DNA of 64,000 nucleotides, taken from NCBI GenBank assembly GCA_016165875.1, contig JABBOT010000005.1, positions 4,021,186-4,085,185 on the forward strand. Reading direction: 5' to 3'. The translations under genes were made by a program, and so were the position numbers. This DNA is from Acanthopleura granulata. Its lineage: Eukaryota > Mollusca > Polyplacophora > Chitonida > Chitonidae. Positions 19,286 to 30,087 of this stretch are shown piece by piece. The notes below the pieces were generated by a model, which was not told the origin of the DNA, ran no database searches, and saw nothing but the letters and a program-made list of their open reading frames with translations. Numbering within the stretch: position 1 is the first letter of the stretch; each line of letters begins with the position of its first letter.

Positions 19286-20840
19286 GTAGGGATATAGCCG
19301 ACACAATATGCAGTCTACGTGATGCCTTATACTACCTAGAGAACGATGAGATAGAAGCATATTTTATTAATCTCGATCAAGAGAAAGCCTTCGACCGAGT
19401 AGCACATGGGTTTTTAAATGATGTTTTAACACAGTATGCATTTGGTGATAACTTTCGCAGGTGGATTTCAATTTTCTACACAGACATAATGTCTTCTGTA
19501 AAGTGCAATGGGCATGTGACCCGATATTTTTCCGCATGTAAATCTGTTCGACATGGTTGCCCCATCTCCGCACTATTGTATGTTCTTAGTGTTGAGCCTT
19601 TAGGCTCATTAATAAGACGATCAGCGGATGTAAAGGGTATTGATATCCCTGGCATGAACACACAATGTTTGCTATTTCAGCATGCAGATGACGCATCTGT
19701 AACGGTCTGTAATCGTTCTTCGGTTAAAGGTGTGTTGCGTGTTGTCAATAAATATTGTGAGGCTTCAAATGCCAAGATAAATTTTGAAAAATCTGAAATT
19801 TATTGCTGTGGTGTTAGTGACAATGTTGACAAAACCGAAAACATTCCTGTTGTAAAGGACTCAATAAAAGTCTTAGACGTGCATCTTGGTCCGAACCAAA
19901 ACGTATGCAATGAGCGGAACAGGTCAGAAAAGCTCAAAAGTATAAAGTGCACTGTTAATATGTGGAAACAACGCAAATTGTCTTTGCAAGGCAAAGTGGC
20001 AGTTATAATGTCCTTATTATTGTCTATATTCTGGTACAACGTGGCCGTTTTACCAGTCCCAGATGTTATTTTACAAGATGTAAAAGAAATGTGCATGGAT
20101 TTTCTTTGGGATGGTAAGGCCCATTTGGTTTCCTACGGAACAATTATAAATGACAGGACTAAAGGTGGTTTAGGTCTGCCAGATATACGGAGCAAAGTGA
20201 AGGCTTTGCGGCTGAAATTTATGCGCCGTTTTTTCGATGATACACGATCTGTTGTATGGAAGACCTTTTTCCAGTTTTTCTTATCGAAATGGGAAAATCT
20301 GCCTTTGTTTCATATGTCATTGAATAAACCCCTGTTGCGTGGTATTCCTCCTTTTTTACGCCGAAATGATGTTAGCCTGGTCAGACCTACGGAAGAATGT
20401 AACTGTGTGTATTACAATATGCTCAACAGGTTCTTCATCAACCTAATCCAAACTGTATTACTGTGAAGGGGACCGTTTTTCAACTGTATACATTTCCAAC
20501 AAGTATTTTGTACAAATATGTCAGACAACCCTTGATATAGAAACCAGCCTCTTTGAGATACTGGAGCATGGTGTTTCCTAATTTTGATCTTGGCATTGTG
20601 TGGCCATTTGTAGGTCTCCCTGGAAAGAGTCCAGAATCGGTACAGCTGGAGTGGAAAATTCTTCATAATGTGGTTTACACGAAAGAAAATCTTTTCCGCA
20701 TTGGCTTAGTTGACTCCGACGAATGTAATCCATGTGATGGTGTTGTAGAAGACTTGTTTCATCTATTTATTAATTGTACAAATAATTCAGACTTTATAAT
20801 ATATATCTACGATATTCTGGAAACGTTCTCCTCACCTTAG
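19286..20840 (+). pseudogene. LINE C ORF2, second part (RT palm, thumb, C-terminal zinc motif)
   Basis: Resuming after the gypsy element, the frame reads DIADTICSLRDALYY, NLDQEKAFDRVAHGF (catalytic Asp region), GCPISALLYVLSVEPLG, FQHADDASV (active site 19675-19692) and NFEKSEIY. Thumb-like sequence (LSLQGKVAVIMSLLLS, then GGLGLPDIRSKVKAL) is open to 20466. A deletion and frameshift follow, then NFDLGIVWPFVGLPGK and the zinc motif CNPCDGVVEDLFHLFINC (C-x2-C-x8-H-x4-C, about 20728-20781). The domain order and the WRPISLLN-type RT place it in the L1/Tx1 group. His occupies the first position of the usual (F/Y)ADD. Confidence 0.9.
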
Positions 20841-21304
20841 CGTTTGAAACCAGATGTCTCACCGGGAGCTACTGCTGATCGGAGTAACCAGGGAGGTGAA
20901 AAATTGTGAACTTCGTTTTTGTAAATATTGTCTGTAGTTTACCCAGATTGGCAATGTGCAAAACAAGAAATCTGATGGTGTAGGACGAAAAACTAGGGTC
21001 AGTACAGGCTTTATTTAAGTCTTTATAAAAAACAAATGTACTTTGTTCTAGTTTGTATTGGGGAAAACGTAAACATTTGTTTAACAAGCACTTCTTGAAC
21101 TAAAATCCATTCGCCAAGTTACAGCCTACTGGTGAAATAACTGTAAATTTACCAGATTCGACACTGGAAAGCTGTGTGCAAGACATTAATGGAAGCCCTA
21201 ACACTGTGATAAAAATGTTCTTAATCCCATGGCAAACCTGTAAGACAATGTCTAACACTCCTTGTTATACTGAATGTAATAAAATATTTCTCAAGAAAAA
21301 AAAA
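20841..21304 (+). other. LINE C ORF2 tail and 3' UTR
   Basis: This holds the remains of the C-terminal coding part (about 20845-21090, with frameshifts; compare copy E at 61330-61647), then about 200 bp of 3' UTR with AATAAA at 21278-21283 and a run of A ending at 21304. Confidence 0.8.
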
Positions 21305-21322
21305 GGATTCCTGGTTTTCCCC
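21305..21322 (+). pseudogene. Truncated 3' fragment of tRNA-Glu after LINE C
   Basis: GGATTCCTGGTTTTCCCCC follows the LINE poly(A) and corresponds to the anticodon-arm part of the tRNA. The T arm and acceptor are deleted, with direct passage into AAGACATAGTAGCTT of the monomer. Confidence 0.75.
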
Positions 21323-21765
21323 CAAGACATAGTAGCTTAAGGGCAGGCATTTCTAAAAGCCACCGTGCTCGAAGGTAGTGAAACCTTGTTTTTAGTTATT
21401 ATTAGATGCTGTGAAGAAAATATTCCAATGAGAAGAAATTGTTTTGAAGTGTTGCAAAAAACACATAGATAACTTTTTGTGCAGTTTGGTAAGAATTTTC
21501 TGATCGTAGATCTTGCATCAGTAACTAAAATTCCCTGATACAAGTTTTAAGAAATATAACAGCAGACATCCTTAGCGTCCTTTTGAACGATTTAGTGTGT
21601 GTGCGTATGTGTCTCTTTTCTTTCTCATGTCTGCAGGCAAAGTATTAGACTGGAATGGTGGTCACCAGCTGCAGTTGTTTCTTTCACTGAAATATTATAT
21701 ACTACCTAATGTCTGTGATTTACTTTTCAATGACACCATAGTAAGATATCGGAAGTTCAACGTAT

Positions 21766-21832
21766 TCCCAAATGGTATAGTGGTTAGGTTTCCTGGCTTT
21801 CACCCGGCCCGGGTTCGATTCCTGGCATGGAA
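21766..21832 (+). pseudogene. tRNA-Glu(TTC) pseudogene
   Basis: The sequence starts TCCCAAATGGTATAGTGGTT and ends CATGGAAA. The 3' strand of the anticodon stem is deleted (CTTTCACCCGGCCCGGG) and the acceptor stem has mismatches. It has about 67 nt instead of 72. Confidence 0.85.
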
Positions 21833-23321
21833 ATTAACATTTTTTCATCCCATTTCTTGCTGTTGGATGTTGTCGACATGGATTTGTAAAACATAACAGC
21901 TCAAGAGACCACATTTATTAATGCCACCGTTTTCGACTGTAGAAAACCGTTATTTCTGTTGATTCTTAGATGTTTTGGAGAAAACATTTTCACAATCAGA
22001 AGATATTGTTTTGGAGTGTTGGAAAAATACATAGATACATTTTTGTGCAGACTTTTCTAACCGAAGATATTGCTTAGATCACTAAAATCCCTTGGTACAA
22101 GTTTTAAAAAATATAGCAGCAGGCGTGCGTGGCGTCCTTTTGAAAGATTTAGTGTGTGTATGTGTCTCTTTTCTTTCTCATTTCTACAGGCAAAATATTG
22201 GACTGCAATGTTGGTCACCGGCTGGAGTTTTTTCTCCTCCTGAGGTGTCATCTACTACGTAATGTTGAAGTAATTCTTCTTTGTCTGTGATTTACTTTTC
22301 ACTGACACCGTAGTAAGTTATTGGCACTTAGATGTATTACTACGTGTTCTAGTGGCTAGTGGATTTCTACGACATAGCAGCTAAAGGGACGACATTTCGA
22401 AACCTCACTGCGCTCGACGGTAATGAGACCCTCCTATTGGCAATGATTAGATGCTTTGGAGAAAATATTTTTCCATTGAGTCAAAATTGTTTTGAAATGT
22501 TGGGAAAATACATTGATAATTTTTTATCCAGTTTGGTAAGAATTTTCTGACGGAGGATCTGACTTAAATAACTAAAATCCCCTCGTAGAAATTTTAAGAA
22601 GTATAGCAGCAGAGATGTGTGGCGTACTTTTGAACGATTTAGTGTATGTGAATGTATTTCTTTCCTTTCTCATTTCCACAGGCAAAATATAAGACGGGAA
22701 TGGTGGTCTCCAGCTGGAGTTTTTTCTTCCACTGAAGTATCATCTACTACGTAATGTTGAAGGAATTCTTCCTTGTCTGTGATTTACTTTTCACTGACAT
22801 CAGGGTAAGTTATTGGCACTTAGATGTATTACTACGTGTTCTAGTGGCTGATGGATTTCTACGAAATAGCAGCAATAGGGACGACATTTCGAAACCTCAC
22901 CGCACTCGACGATAATAAGAACCTGCTATTGGTGATTCTTAGGTGCTGTGAAGAAAATATTTTTCCAATGAAAAATAATTTTTTTGGAGTGTTGGAAAAA
23001 TACATAGATACTTTTTAGTGTTGTTTGGTAAGAATTTTCTGACCTAGGATTTTGCTTCTATCACTAAAATCCCGCCGTAAAAATTTTAAGAAGTACTGCA
23101 GCAGACATGCTTGGCGTTCTATTGAAAGATTTAGTGTGTGTATATGTGTCCCTTTTCTTTCTCATTACCTCAGGCAAAGTATAAAAGTGGAATGTTGGTC
23201 ACCAGCTGGAGGTTTTTCTCCTCCCGAGGTGTCATCTACTACGTAATGTTGAAGGAATTCTTCCTTCTCTGTGAATTACTTTTCAATGACACCATGGTAA
23301 GGTATCGGAAAGTCAACGTAT

Positions 23322-23392
23322 TCCCATGTGGTCTAGTGGTTAGGATTCCTGGCTTTCACCCAGGCGGCCGGGTTCGATTCCCGGCATGGGAA
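23322..23392 (+). tRNA. tRNA-Glu(TTC), one base short in the variable loop
   Basis: This is identical to the central-array tRNA except that one C is missing where the variable loop meets the T stem (GGCGGCCGGG). The acceptor, anticodon and T stems can still pair, with a 3-nt variable loop. The A box, B box GGTTCGATTCC and a downstream T run (ACGATTTTTTC) are present. It may be functional or newly decayed. Confidence 0.7.
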
Positions 23393-24526
23393 CTAACGAT
23401 TTTTTCATCCCATATCTTGCTGTTGAATGTTGTCGACATGAATTTGTAAGACATAACAGCTCAAGCGGCCACATTTGAAAAAGCCACCGTTTTCGACGGT
23501 GGTTAAACCTAATTTCTGCTGATTATTAGATGTTTTGGAGAAAACATGTTTGCATGAGAAGATGTTGTTTGGAGTGTTCGAAAAATACATAAATACCTTT
23601 TTGTGCAGGTTGGTAAGAATTTTCTGATCGAAGATCTTGCTTCAGTAACTAAAATCCCTTGGTACTAGTTTTAAGAAGTATAACAGTGACATGCTTGGCG
23701 TCCTTTTCAAAGATTGAGTGTGTGTGTTTGTGTGTGCCTGTTTTCTTTCTCATCACTTCAGGGAAAGTATAAAAGTGGAATGTTGGTGCACCAGCTGTAG
23801 TTTTTTCTCTCCATGATGTGTCATCTACTACCTAATGTTGAAGGAATTCTTCCTTGTCTGTGATTTACTTTTCACTGACACCGTGGTAAGTTATCTGAAC
23901 TTCGATATACTCACATGATGTCAAGTGACTTGTAGATTTGTAAGACATTGCAGTCTAAGAGGCGACATTTGTAAAACCCACTCTGGTGGACGGTAGCTAA
24001 AGCATATTATTTCTCCTTATTAGATGCTTAATAGAAAATATTTTCCCAATGGGAAATAATTGTTCTGGAGTGTTGGAAAAATACATAGATATACTTTTGT
24101 GCAGTTTGGTAAGAATTTTCTAAGCGAGGACATTTCTTAGATTACTAAATTCCCGTCGTACAAAAATTTTAAGAAGTATAACAGCAGACGTGAGTGGCGT
24201 CCTTTTGAACGATTTAGTGTGTGGGTGAATGTGTCTCTTTTCTTTCTCATTTCAATAGGCAAAGTATAAAACTGGAATATTGATCACCAGCTAGGCTTTT
24301 TTCTTGACCTGAGGTTTCATCTACTACCTAATGTTGAAGGAATTCTTCCTTGTCTGTGATTTACTTTTCACTGACACCAGGGTAAGTTATTGGCATTTAG
24401 ATTTAATACCATGTGTTCTAGTGGCTAGGGGATTTCTACGACATAGCACCTAAGGGGATGACATTTCGACACCTTACCGCTCTCGACGATCATCCTTCTC
24501 TGTGATTTATTTTTTACTGACACCAG

Positions 24527-24562
24527 ACACCATGTGGTCTTGTGGTCAGGATTCCTGGCTTT
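24527..24562 (+). pseudogene. 5' part of tRNA-Glu, split by LINE D
   Basis: CACCATGTGGTCTTGTGGTC then AGGATTCCTGGCTTT is a degraded tRNA-Glu 5' half ending in the anticodon stem and loop. LINE D follows. The usual monomer leader just upstream is shortened by a deletion. Confidence 0.85.
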
Positions 24563-24681
24563 GGGGTAGAGCATTCGCCTGCGGATTTCGGCTGTGACTG
24601 CCCAGGTGGTCGGACGTGTTTTGTGAGTTGCGAGTTGTTGTTGTTGCTGGCGTTGTTTCCGAGGGACCTGGCATTTACGCT

Positions 24682-25887
24682 ATGGCCTTCTCAAATATGA
24701 ATCGGTATTCCCGGAATGGAAGATTGTACCAGAAGTATTTATCGTTACTTGTGGAGGCTGGAGACAACAGGAGAATATCGGCTGAAAAGGTGATTGCACA
24801 AATTGAACGTGTTTGTGGATTAAACAGTCTTCTTGCATGTGTGCCGAAAGGTACCGATGGGTTCGAGATTACAGTGGCAGAGAAAGAAGTTTGAGATTTA
24901 TTGAAAGATGGGACTACGGGCGAGTGCCACGAGTGTTCGTGCACAGAGGTTACAAGAAGGCCTGTGGTCGTGTCATTCATGCACTTGTCGAGTTATGTGC
25001 AGGACAGTGAAATTAGAGCCAAACTCTTGGAAATGAATGTGGAAACGGTGACGGAAATCTAACGGCACTTTTACGAAGGTACCAATATAGCCGATGGAAC
25101 AAGGTATGTGGGTGTTGTTCTTCCACCAAATGTGAAATCGTTGCCGTATGCCATGAAGTTTAGCACGAGAAACAGCTACGAATATTTTCCTGTTGTACAT
25201 GACAACCAAGTAAAGGTCTGCTCCTTGTGGTTGTCTGACGACAATTTATTTAAGGATTGCCCGGAATTTGGATGCCATACCCGTTTGCGCCAAGGCCACA
25301 TGGCAAAGGCATGCGCCACTCCCCGGTGTGAGAATTGTGGTAAAGCAGGTGAAAGGTGTTACTGGGAAGAGTGTTTCGATTGCAACTGTTCCAATTGCAT
25401 ATGCAACGAAGGCATAGAATGTGGCACCTGTAACATGTTTACTTGCCAGTGCTCAGAATCCGAGAATGACCAGCTGGTGGCCAACCAAACGACAACAGTT
25501 CACCAGGAGTAAGGTAGGCATGAAAGCCTGTCTATTGTTTCGCAAGCGCCCGAGCTCAACAACCCAGATATTCTTGAGACCCAGCTGGCGGCAACGACTG
25601 GTATTGAAAGAGCAGATCCAGAGCAGCAGGCGCTGGAGAGCGGAGATCTCGTGCCTGTTCTCCCTGAGTGTGGTGGCGACAACAATGACCCGGACTGCAG
25701 GGTAACAAGTGGTTCGATGAGGGCTGACCAAGAGGAGGGGAGAGACAGCGATTGTGGAGACATAGACTCCTCACAAGGATCGGGATTTTCTGAGGTGATC
25801 AGCAAATGTAGACGACGGTACAAACCCCAGCTGAATCTAAACAAAGCGAGAATGATGGTCCCATACAAGAAGAAGGATAATATGTAA
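24682..25887 (+). pseudogene. LINE D ORF1 (CCHC RNA-binding protein), broken
   Basis: The likely start at 24682 (MAFSNMNRYSRNGRLYQKY) leads to an open part ending in a stop at about 24892. The middle region reads RYVGVVLPPNVKSLPYAMKF. Two zinc knuckle regions follow, CSLWLSDDNLFKDC (second Cys to Trp) and CHTRLRQGHMAKAC (second Cys to Arg), so both classical knuckles are damaged. The Cys-rich third region, acidic linker and basic tail (KPQLNLNKARMMVPYKKKDNM) are kept. Stops near 24892, 25062 and 25510 break it. Confidence 0.85.
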
Positions 25888-25924
25888 ACTGACACTAATA
25901 GTTTTCGTCTTAGGAATTATCATC

Positions 25925-28451
25925 ATGGCGGTATGTCTGTGCTTTTTCACCCTTTTTCTTATGTTTACTTTTGCCACATTGAATTGTAATGGACTCAGGG
26001 ATATGAATAAGTTAAAGGAAGTTCTGAACTATCATATTACTTCAGACCTTATTGCGCTACAGGAAACACACTGGGATGATGCTTTCATAGAAAACATTAA
26101 ACACATTATAGACGGCGATATAAATAATAGTAATTCTCCAGACAAGTGTAAAGATGTAGCCTTAGTGATCAGAAAACATCATAAACATCACATTAAGGAT
26201 GTTTTTTTTAGTGACTCTTCAGTGTCGTTATATTAAGGTGACAATTTCTATTCAGAGACATGAAATTGATGTCATCAATGTTTACGCTCCGAATTCTTTT
26301 ACGGAGAGAACTGACTTGTTTAAAAATCTAGTACATGTAGTGAGTGATAGACCCCTTATCATGATGGGAGATTTTAACACGGTTTTTGCACGGGAGGATC
26401 GCTCAACCCTTACTTTGGAGTCAGATAAGTCTAGGGCGATATTATGCAATACTATGCAGACATACAATCTAGCAGATTTGTGGCGTACAGTGGTTTTACG
26501 TGGCGACGTCATGTGCACGGTGTATTGCGTCAGAGTAGAAAGATCATTGTTTAATTTCTAGGGAGTTGTTGGCGAGTTGTCAATACGTCGATATAAAATT
26601 TTCTCTCTTTAGTGAAAATTCCATCGTTTATGCAAAGTTTGAATTTTCTAGTCTGGAAAAAGGCCCTGGCCTATATGTTTTTAATAACACGTTGTTAAAT
26701 GACGATGAGTTTTGCTCTGCCTTGAATCAGCTAATTGACAAACAGTTGACCTGTCCGTTGTATGTTCACCGCATTTGTACATGGTGGGATAACCTTAAGT
26801 ACAAAATCAAGGCCTTTTCACAGTCATATTGCAAAAGACGTCAGAAGAAAAAATGCGAAGAAATTAATGCTATTCAGAGAAAATTAGACAATGAGTATAG
26901 ACGTGCCAGTGTTGTGCCTAATTATGATTTAAAGTACATCGTGCAACTTGAGGGTGAACTCGAGGTTTTTGAAAAGGAGAAGTGTAAGGGTGCTATTTTA
27001 CGATCTAAAGCCCTCTGTGTACACCAGAGTGATAAAAACATAAAGTATTTCCTGAATTTGGAAGAACACAAACAACAAGATAAAACCATAAAAAGTTTGA
27101 CGGCGTCAAATGGCAATATTGTATCAGATTGTAGAGGCATTTTAGGCGAAGTGTACTCATATTATAGTAGCTTGTACAAGTATGACCCGATTGATGAAGA
27201 AGCCAAGAAATCTGTGTTAGGTTCTATAGATGTAGCCTTAAATGAAGAAGATAGCCTCCTGTGTGAGCAGCCTCTAACACTGGAAGAAATGAGAACATCT
27301 TTAGGTGGTATGGGTTGTAATAAAAGCCCGGGTAATGACGGGTTAACGGTGGAGTTTTATCGCCACTTTTGGGGACTTTTAGGCCCAGTTCTTTTTCATG
27401 TTTATGAGGATATCTTCAACAGCTGACAAGAGTAATGAAAAGTGGAGTTATTTCACTTATTTATAAGCAGAGAGGAGCAGGTTCTTTATCAACCTATTTT
27501 CTATAATCCAAACATCGCTATAGAGCAACACGCTCAAACCTTCGACGTTTTTATTAAAGCAAAGTTGCTTTGTGTTAAGGATTTTCTCTATAATGTTATC
27601 TCCGGGTTTCTTCTAGAAAGTGCTATTGTTGAGATGGTGTTAGATGAATGTCCGGATGCAAATATTTCTAAAGTTGTTATTGTGTATTGCGCTATAAAGT
27701 CTCCGATACCAATGGAATGGCTAAATATATTGGGTAGAATCAATAATTGCTCTGAGAGAGAGTGAACCGTGTATTACTGTGAAGGGGACTGTTTTTCAAC
27801 TGCATACATTCACAACAAGTATTTTGTACAAATATGTCAGGCAGCATTTGATAAAGGAACCAGCCTCTGTGAGATACTGGAGCAGGGTGTTTCCTAATTT
27901 TGATCTTGGCATTGTGTGGCCGCTTGTAGGTCTCCCTGGAAAGAGTCAAGAATCGGTACAGCTGGACTGGAAAGCTCTTCATAATGTCGTTTACACGAAA
28001 GAAAAGCTTTTCCGCGTCGGCTTAGTTGACTGTGACAAATGTAATCCATGTCATGGGGATGTAGAAGACTTGTTTCATTTATTTACCTAATAATTCAGAC
28101 TTTATAAAATATATCTGCGATATTCTGGAAACATTATTCCGTTCTGTTCACCGAAGCGTTTCAAGCCAGATGTCTCACCAGGAGCTGCTGCTGTTCGGAG
28201 TAACCAGGAAGGTGAAAAATGTAAATTTCGTTTTTGTAAATATTGTCTGCAGTTTGGCCAGATTGGCAATGTCCAAAACAAGAAATGTGATGGTGTATGA
28301 CGGAAAACAAGTTTCAGTTAAGGCCTTATTTAAGTCCTTATTAAAAACAAATATACTTTCCTCTAGTGTGTATTGGGGAAAACGTAAAGATTTGTTTAAC
28401 AAGCACTACTTGAACAAAAATCTTTTCATCAAGTTAGATGCTACTCGTTAA
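25925..28451 (+). pseudogene. LINE D ORF2 (endonuclease kept, RT core missing)
   Basis: From ATG 25925 the endonuclease has FATLNCNGLRDMNK, ALQETHWDD (catalytic Glu), NVYAPNS and MMGDFNTVF (catalytic Asp/Asn). The linker (26566-27426, 286 residues open) includes a coiled, charged stretch (KKKCEEINAIQRKLDNEYRR) and ends with NKSPGNDGLTVEFYRHFWG. The join at about 27475 then skips the RT palm. The C-terminal zinc motif CNPCHGDVEDLFHLF lies near 28040. Overall a frameshifted relic. Confidence 0.88.
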
Positions 28452-28491
28452 ATGATTGTAAATTTAAAAGATTATGCACTGGAAAGCCGGT

Positions 28492-28521
28492 GCGGCCCGG
28501 GTTCGATTCCCGGCATGGGAA
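28492..28521 (+). pseudogene. tRNA-Glu 3' fragment after LINE D
   Basis: GCGGCCCGGGTTCGATTCCC and GGCATGGGAA form the T arm and acceptor 3' strand only. The anticodon arm is deleted together with the LINE D 3' end. Confidence 0.85.
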
Positions 28522-30002
28522 CTAACGATTTTTTCATCCCATTTCTTGCTGTTGGATATTGTCGACATGAATTTGTAAGGCATGACATCTCAAGTGGATA
28601 CATTTGAAAAAGCCACCGTTTTCGACGGTAGTAAAACCTTTTTTCTACTGATTATTACATGCCTTGGAAAAAAGATTTTTGCAATGAGAAATAATTGTTA
28701 TGGAGTGTTGGAAAAATACATAGATAATTTTTTTTTGCAGTTTGGTAAGAATTTTCTGATCGAAGATCTGGCACAAGTTTTAAGAAGTGTAGCAGCAGAC
28801 ATGCTTAGCGTCCTATTGAAAGATTCAGTTTGTGTGTATGTGTCCCTTTTCTTTCTCATTACACCAGGGAAGGTATAAAACTGGAATGTTGGTCACCAGC
28901 TGGAGGTTTTTCTCCCCTTGAGGTGTCATCTACTATCTAATATTGAAGGAATTCTTCCTTGTCTGTGATTTACTTTTCACTGACACTATGGTAAGTTATG
29001 GGAATTTCGATATATTCACATGTGGTGTAGTGACTGGTGCATTTGTAAGACATTGCAGCTAAAGTGGCGACATTTCTAAAAGCCACTGTGGTGGGCGGTA
29101 GTAAAAGCCTATTATTTGTTCTCATTAGATCCTTGAGTGAAAATATTTTCGCAATGAGATATATATATTTTGGAGTGTTGGTAAAATATATGGATACCTC
29201 TTTGTGCAGTTTGGTAAGAATGTTCTGATGGAGAATATTGCTTAGATCACTAAAATCCCCTGGTACAAGTTTTAAGAAGTATAGCAGCACATATGCTTGG
29301 CGTCGTTTTGAACGATTCAGTGTGTGTGTATGTGTCCCTTTTCTTTCTCATTCTTACAGGCAAAGTATTAGACTGCAATGTGGGTCACCAGCTGAAGTTC
29401 CCCCCCCCCCCCAAGGTATCATTTACTAGGTAATCTTAAAGGAATTCTTCCTTGTGTGTGATTTACTTTTCACTGACACCATGGAAAGTTATGGAAATTT
29501 CGATATATTCACATGTGTTCTAATGACTGGTGGATTTGTAAGACATTGCAGCTTAAGGGATAACATTTCCTAAAAGCCATTGTGGTCGACGGTGGTAAAA
29601 GCCTATTACTTCTCCTATTGGATGCTTTGGGGAAAATATTTTCACAATGAGAAATAAATGTTTTGAAGTGTTGGAAAAGTACATAGACATATTTTTGTGC
29701 AGTTTGGTAAGAAATTTCTAAGCCAGGATATTGCTTAGATCACTAAAATCCCGTCGTACAAATTTTAAGATATATAGCAGCAGACGTGCGTGACGTGCTT
29801 TTGAACGATTTAGTGTGTGTGCGTATGTGTCACTTTTCTTTCTCATATCTACAGGCAAAATATTAGACTGGAATGGTACTCACCAGCTGGAGATTTTTCT
29901 TCCACAGAAATATTATCTACTACTTAATGTTGACGGAATTCTTCCTTCTCTCTGATTTACTTTTAACGGACACCATAGTAAGATATCGGAAGTTCAACGT
30001 AT

Positions 30003-30074
30003 TCCCATGTGGTCTAGTGGTTAGGATTCCTGGCTTTCACCCAGGCGGCTCGGGTTCGATTCCCGGCATGGGAA
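30003..30074 (+). tRNA. tRNA-Glu(TTC) gene 1 of the central array
   Basis: A 72-nt gene folding as a standard tRNA. The acceptor pairs TCCCATG with CATGGGA, and the discriminator is A. The anticodon stem CCTGG/CCAGG encloses loop CTTTCAC with anticodon TTC. The T stem pairs around TTCGATT. Internal A box TGGTCTAGTGG and B box GGTTCGATTCC suit RNA polymerase III. A T6 run 7 nt downstream is a terminator. Base 49 is T rather than C, still able to pair with G. It delivers glutamate at GAA/GAG codons. CCA is not encoded, as in eukaryotes. Confidence 0.93.
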
Positions 30075-30081
30075 CTAACGA

Positions 30082-30087
30082 TTTTTT
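30082..30087 (+). terminator. RNA polymerase III T-run terminator (representative)
   Basis: TTTTTT in AACGATTTTTTCATCCC lies 7 nt after the tRNA. The same run, six or seven T long, follows all central-array tRNA copies, so it has been kept together with the genes. Confidence 0.8.

Larger units (their letters stand above)
12174..21304 (+). mobile_element. LINE C: tRNA-Glu-inserted LINE, interrupted by a gypsy element
   Basis: The 5' junction is in the tRNA-Glu anticodon stem (12141-12173). The 3' end has AATAAA at 21278-21283, a poly(A) run, and GGATTCCTGG at 21305. Excluding the nested gypsy element (15172-19285), the LINE is about 5.0 kb. It carries ORF1 (about 12217-13437) and ORF2 (13475-20840). 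The RT palm is the best preserved in the window (19286-20466). It is the same subfamily as D and E. A deletion near 20440 removes about 260 bp relative to copy E. Confidence 0.9.
21323..24526 (+). repeat. Diverged monomers between LINE C and LINE D
   Basis: About six monomers. GGAATTCTTCC-type landmarks near 22270, 22758, 23249, 23838 and 24337 are spaced 488-499 bp, except for the 589-bp gap spanning the tRNA at 23322. Relic tRNA heads lacking the rest of the gene are seen near 22330, 22830, 23910 and 24400. Monomers differ clearly from one another, unlike the central array. Confidence 0.85.
24563..28488 (+). mobile_element. LINE D: tRNA-Glu-inserted LINE with RT core deleted
   Basis: Same subfamily as C and E. 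The 5' junction lies in the tRNA-Glu anticodon stem. The first 28 bases (GGGGTAGAGCATTCGCCTGC...) are tRNA-like and absent from C and E. A deletion of about 1.27 kb near 27475 joins the RT N-terminal part to the C-terminal region and removes the active site. The 3' end is also lost: ORF2 tail sequence (CACTGGAAAGC) passes straight into a tRNA-Glu fragment at about 28492. Dead, with several frameshifts. Confidence 0.9.
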
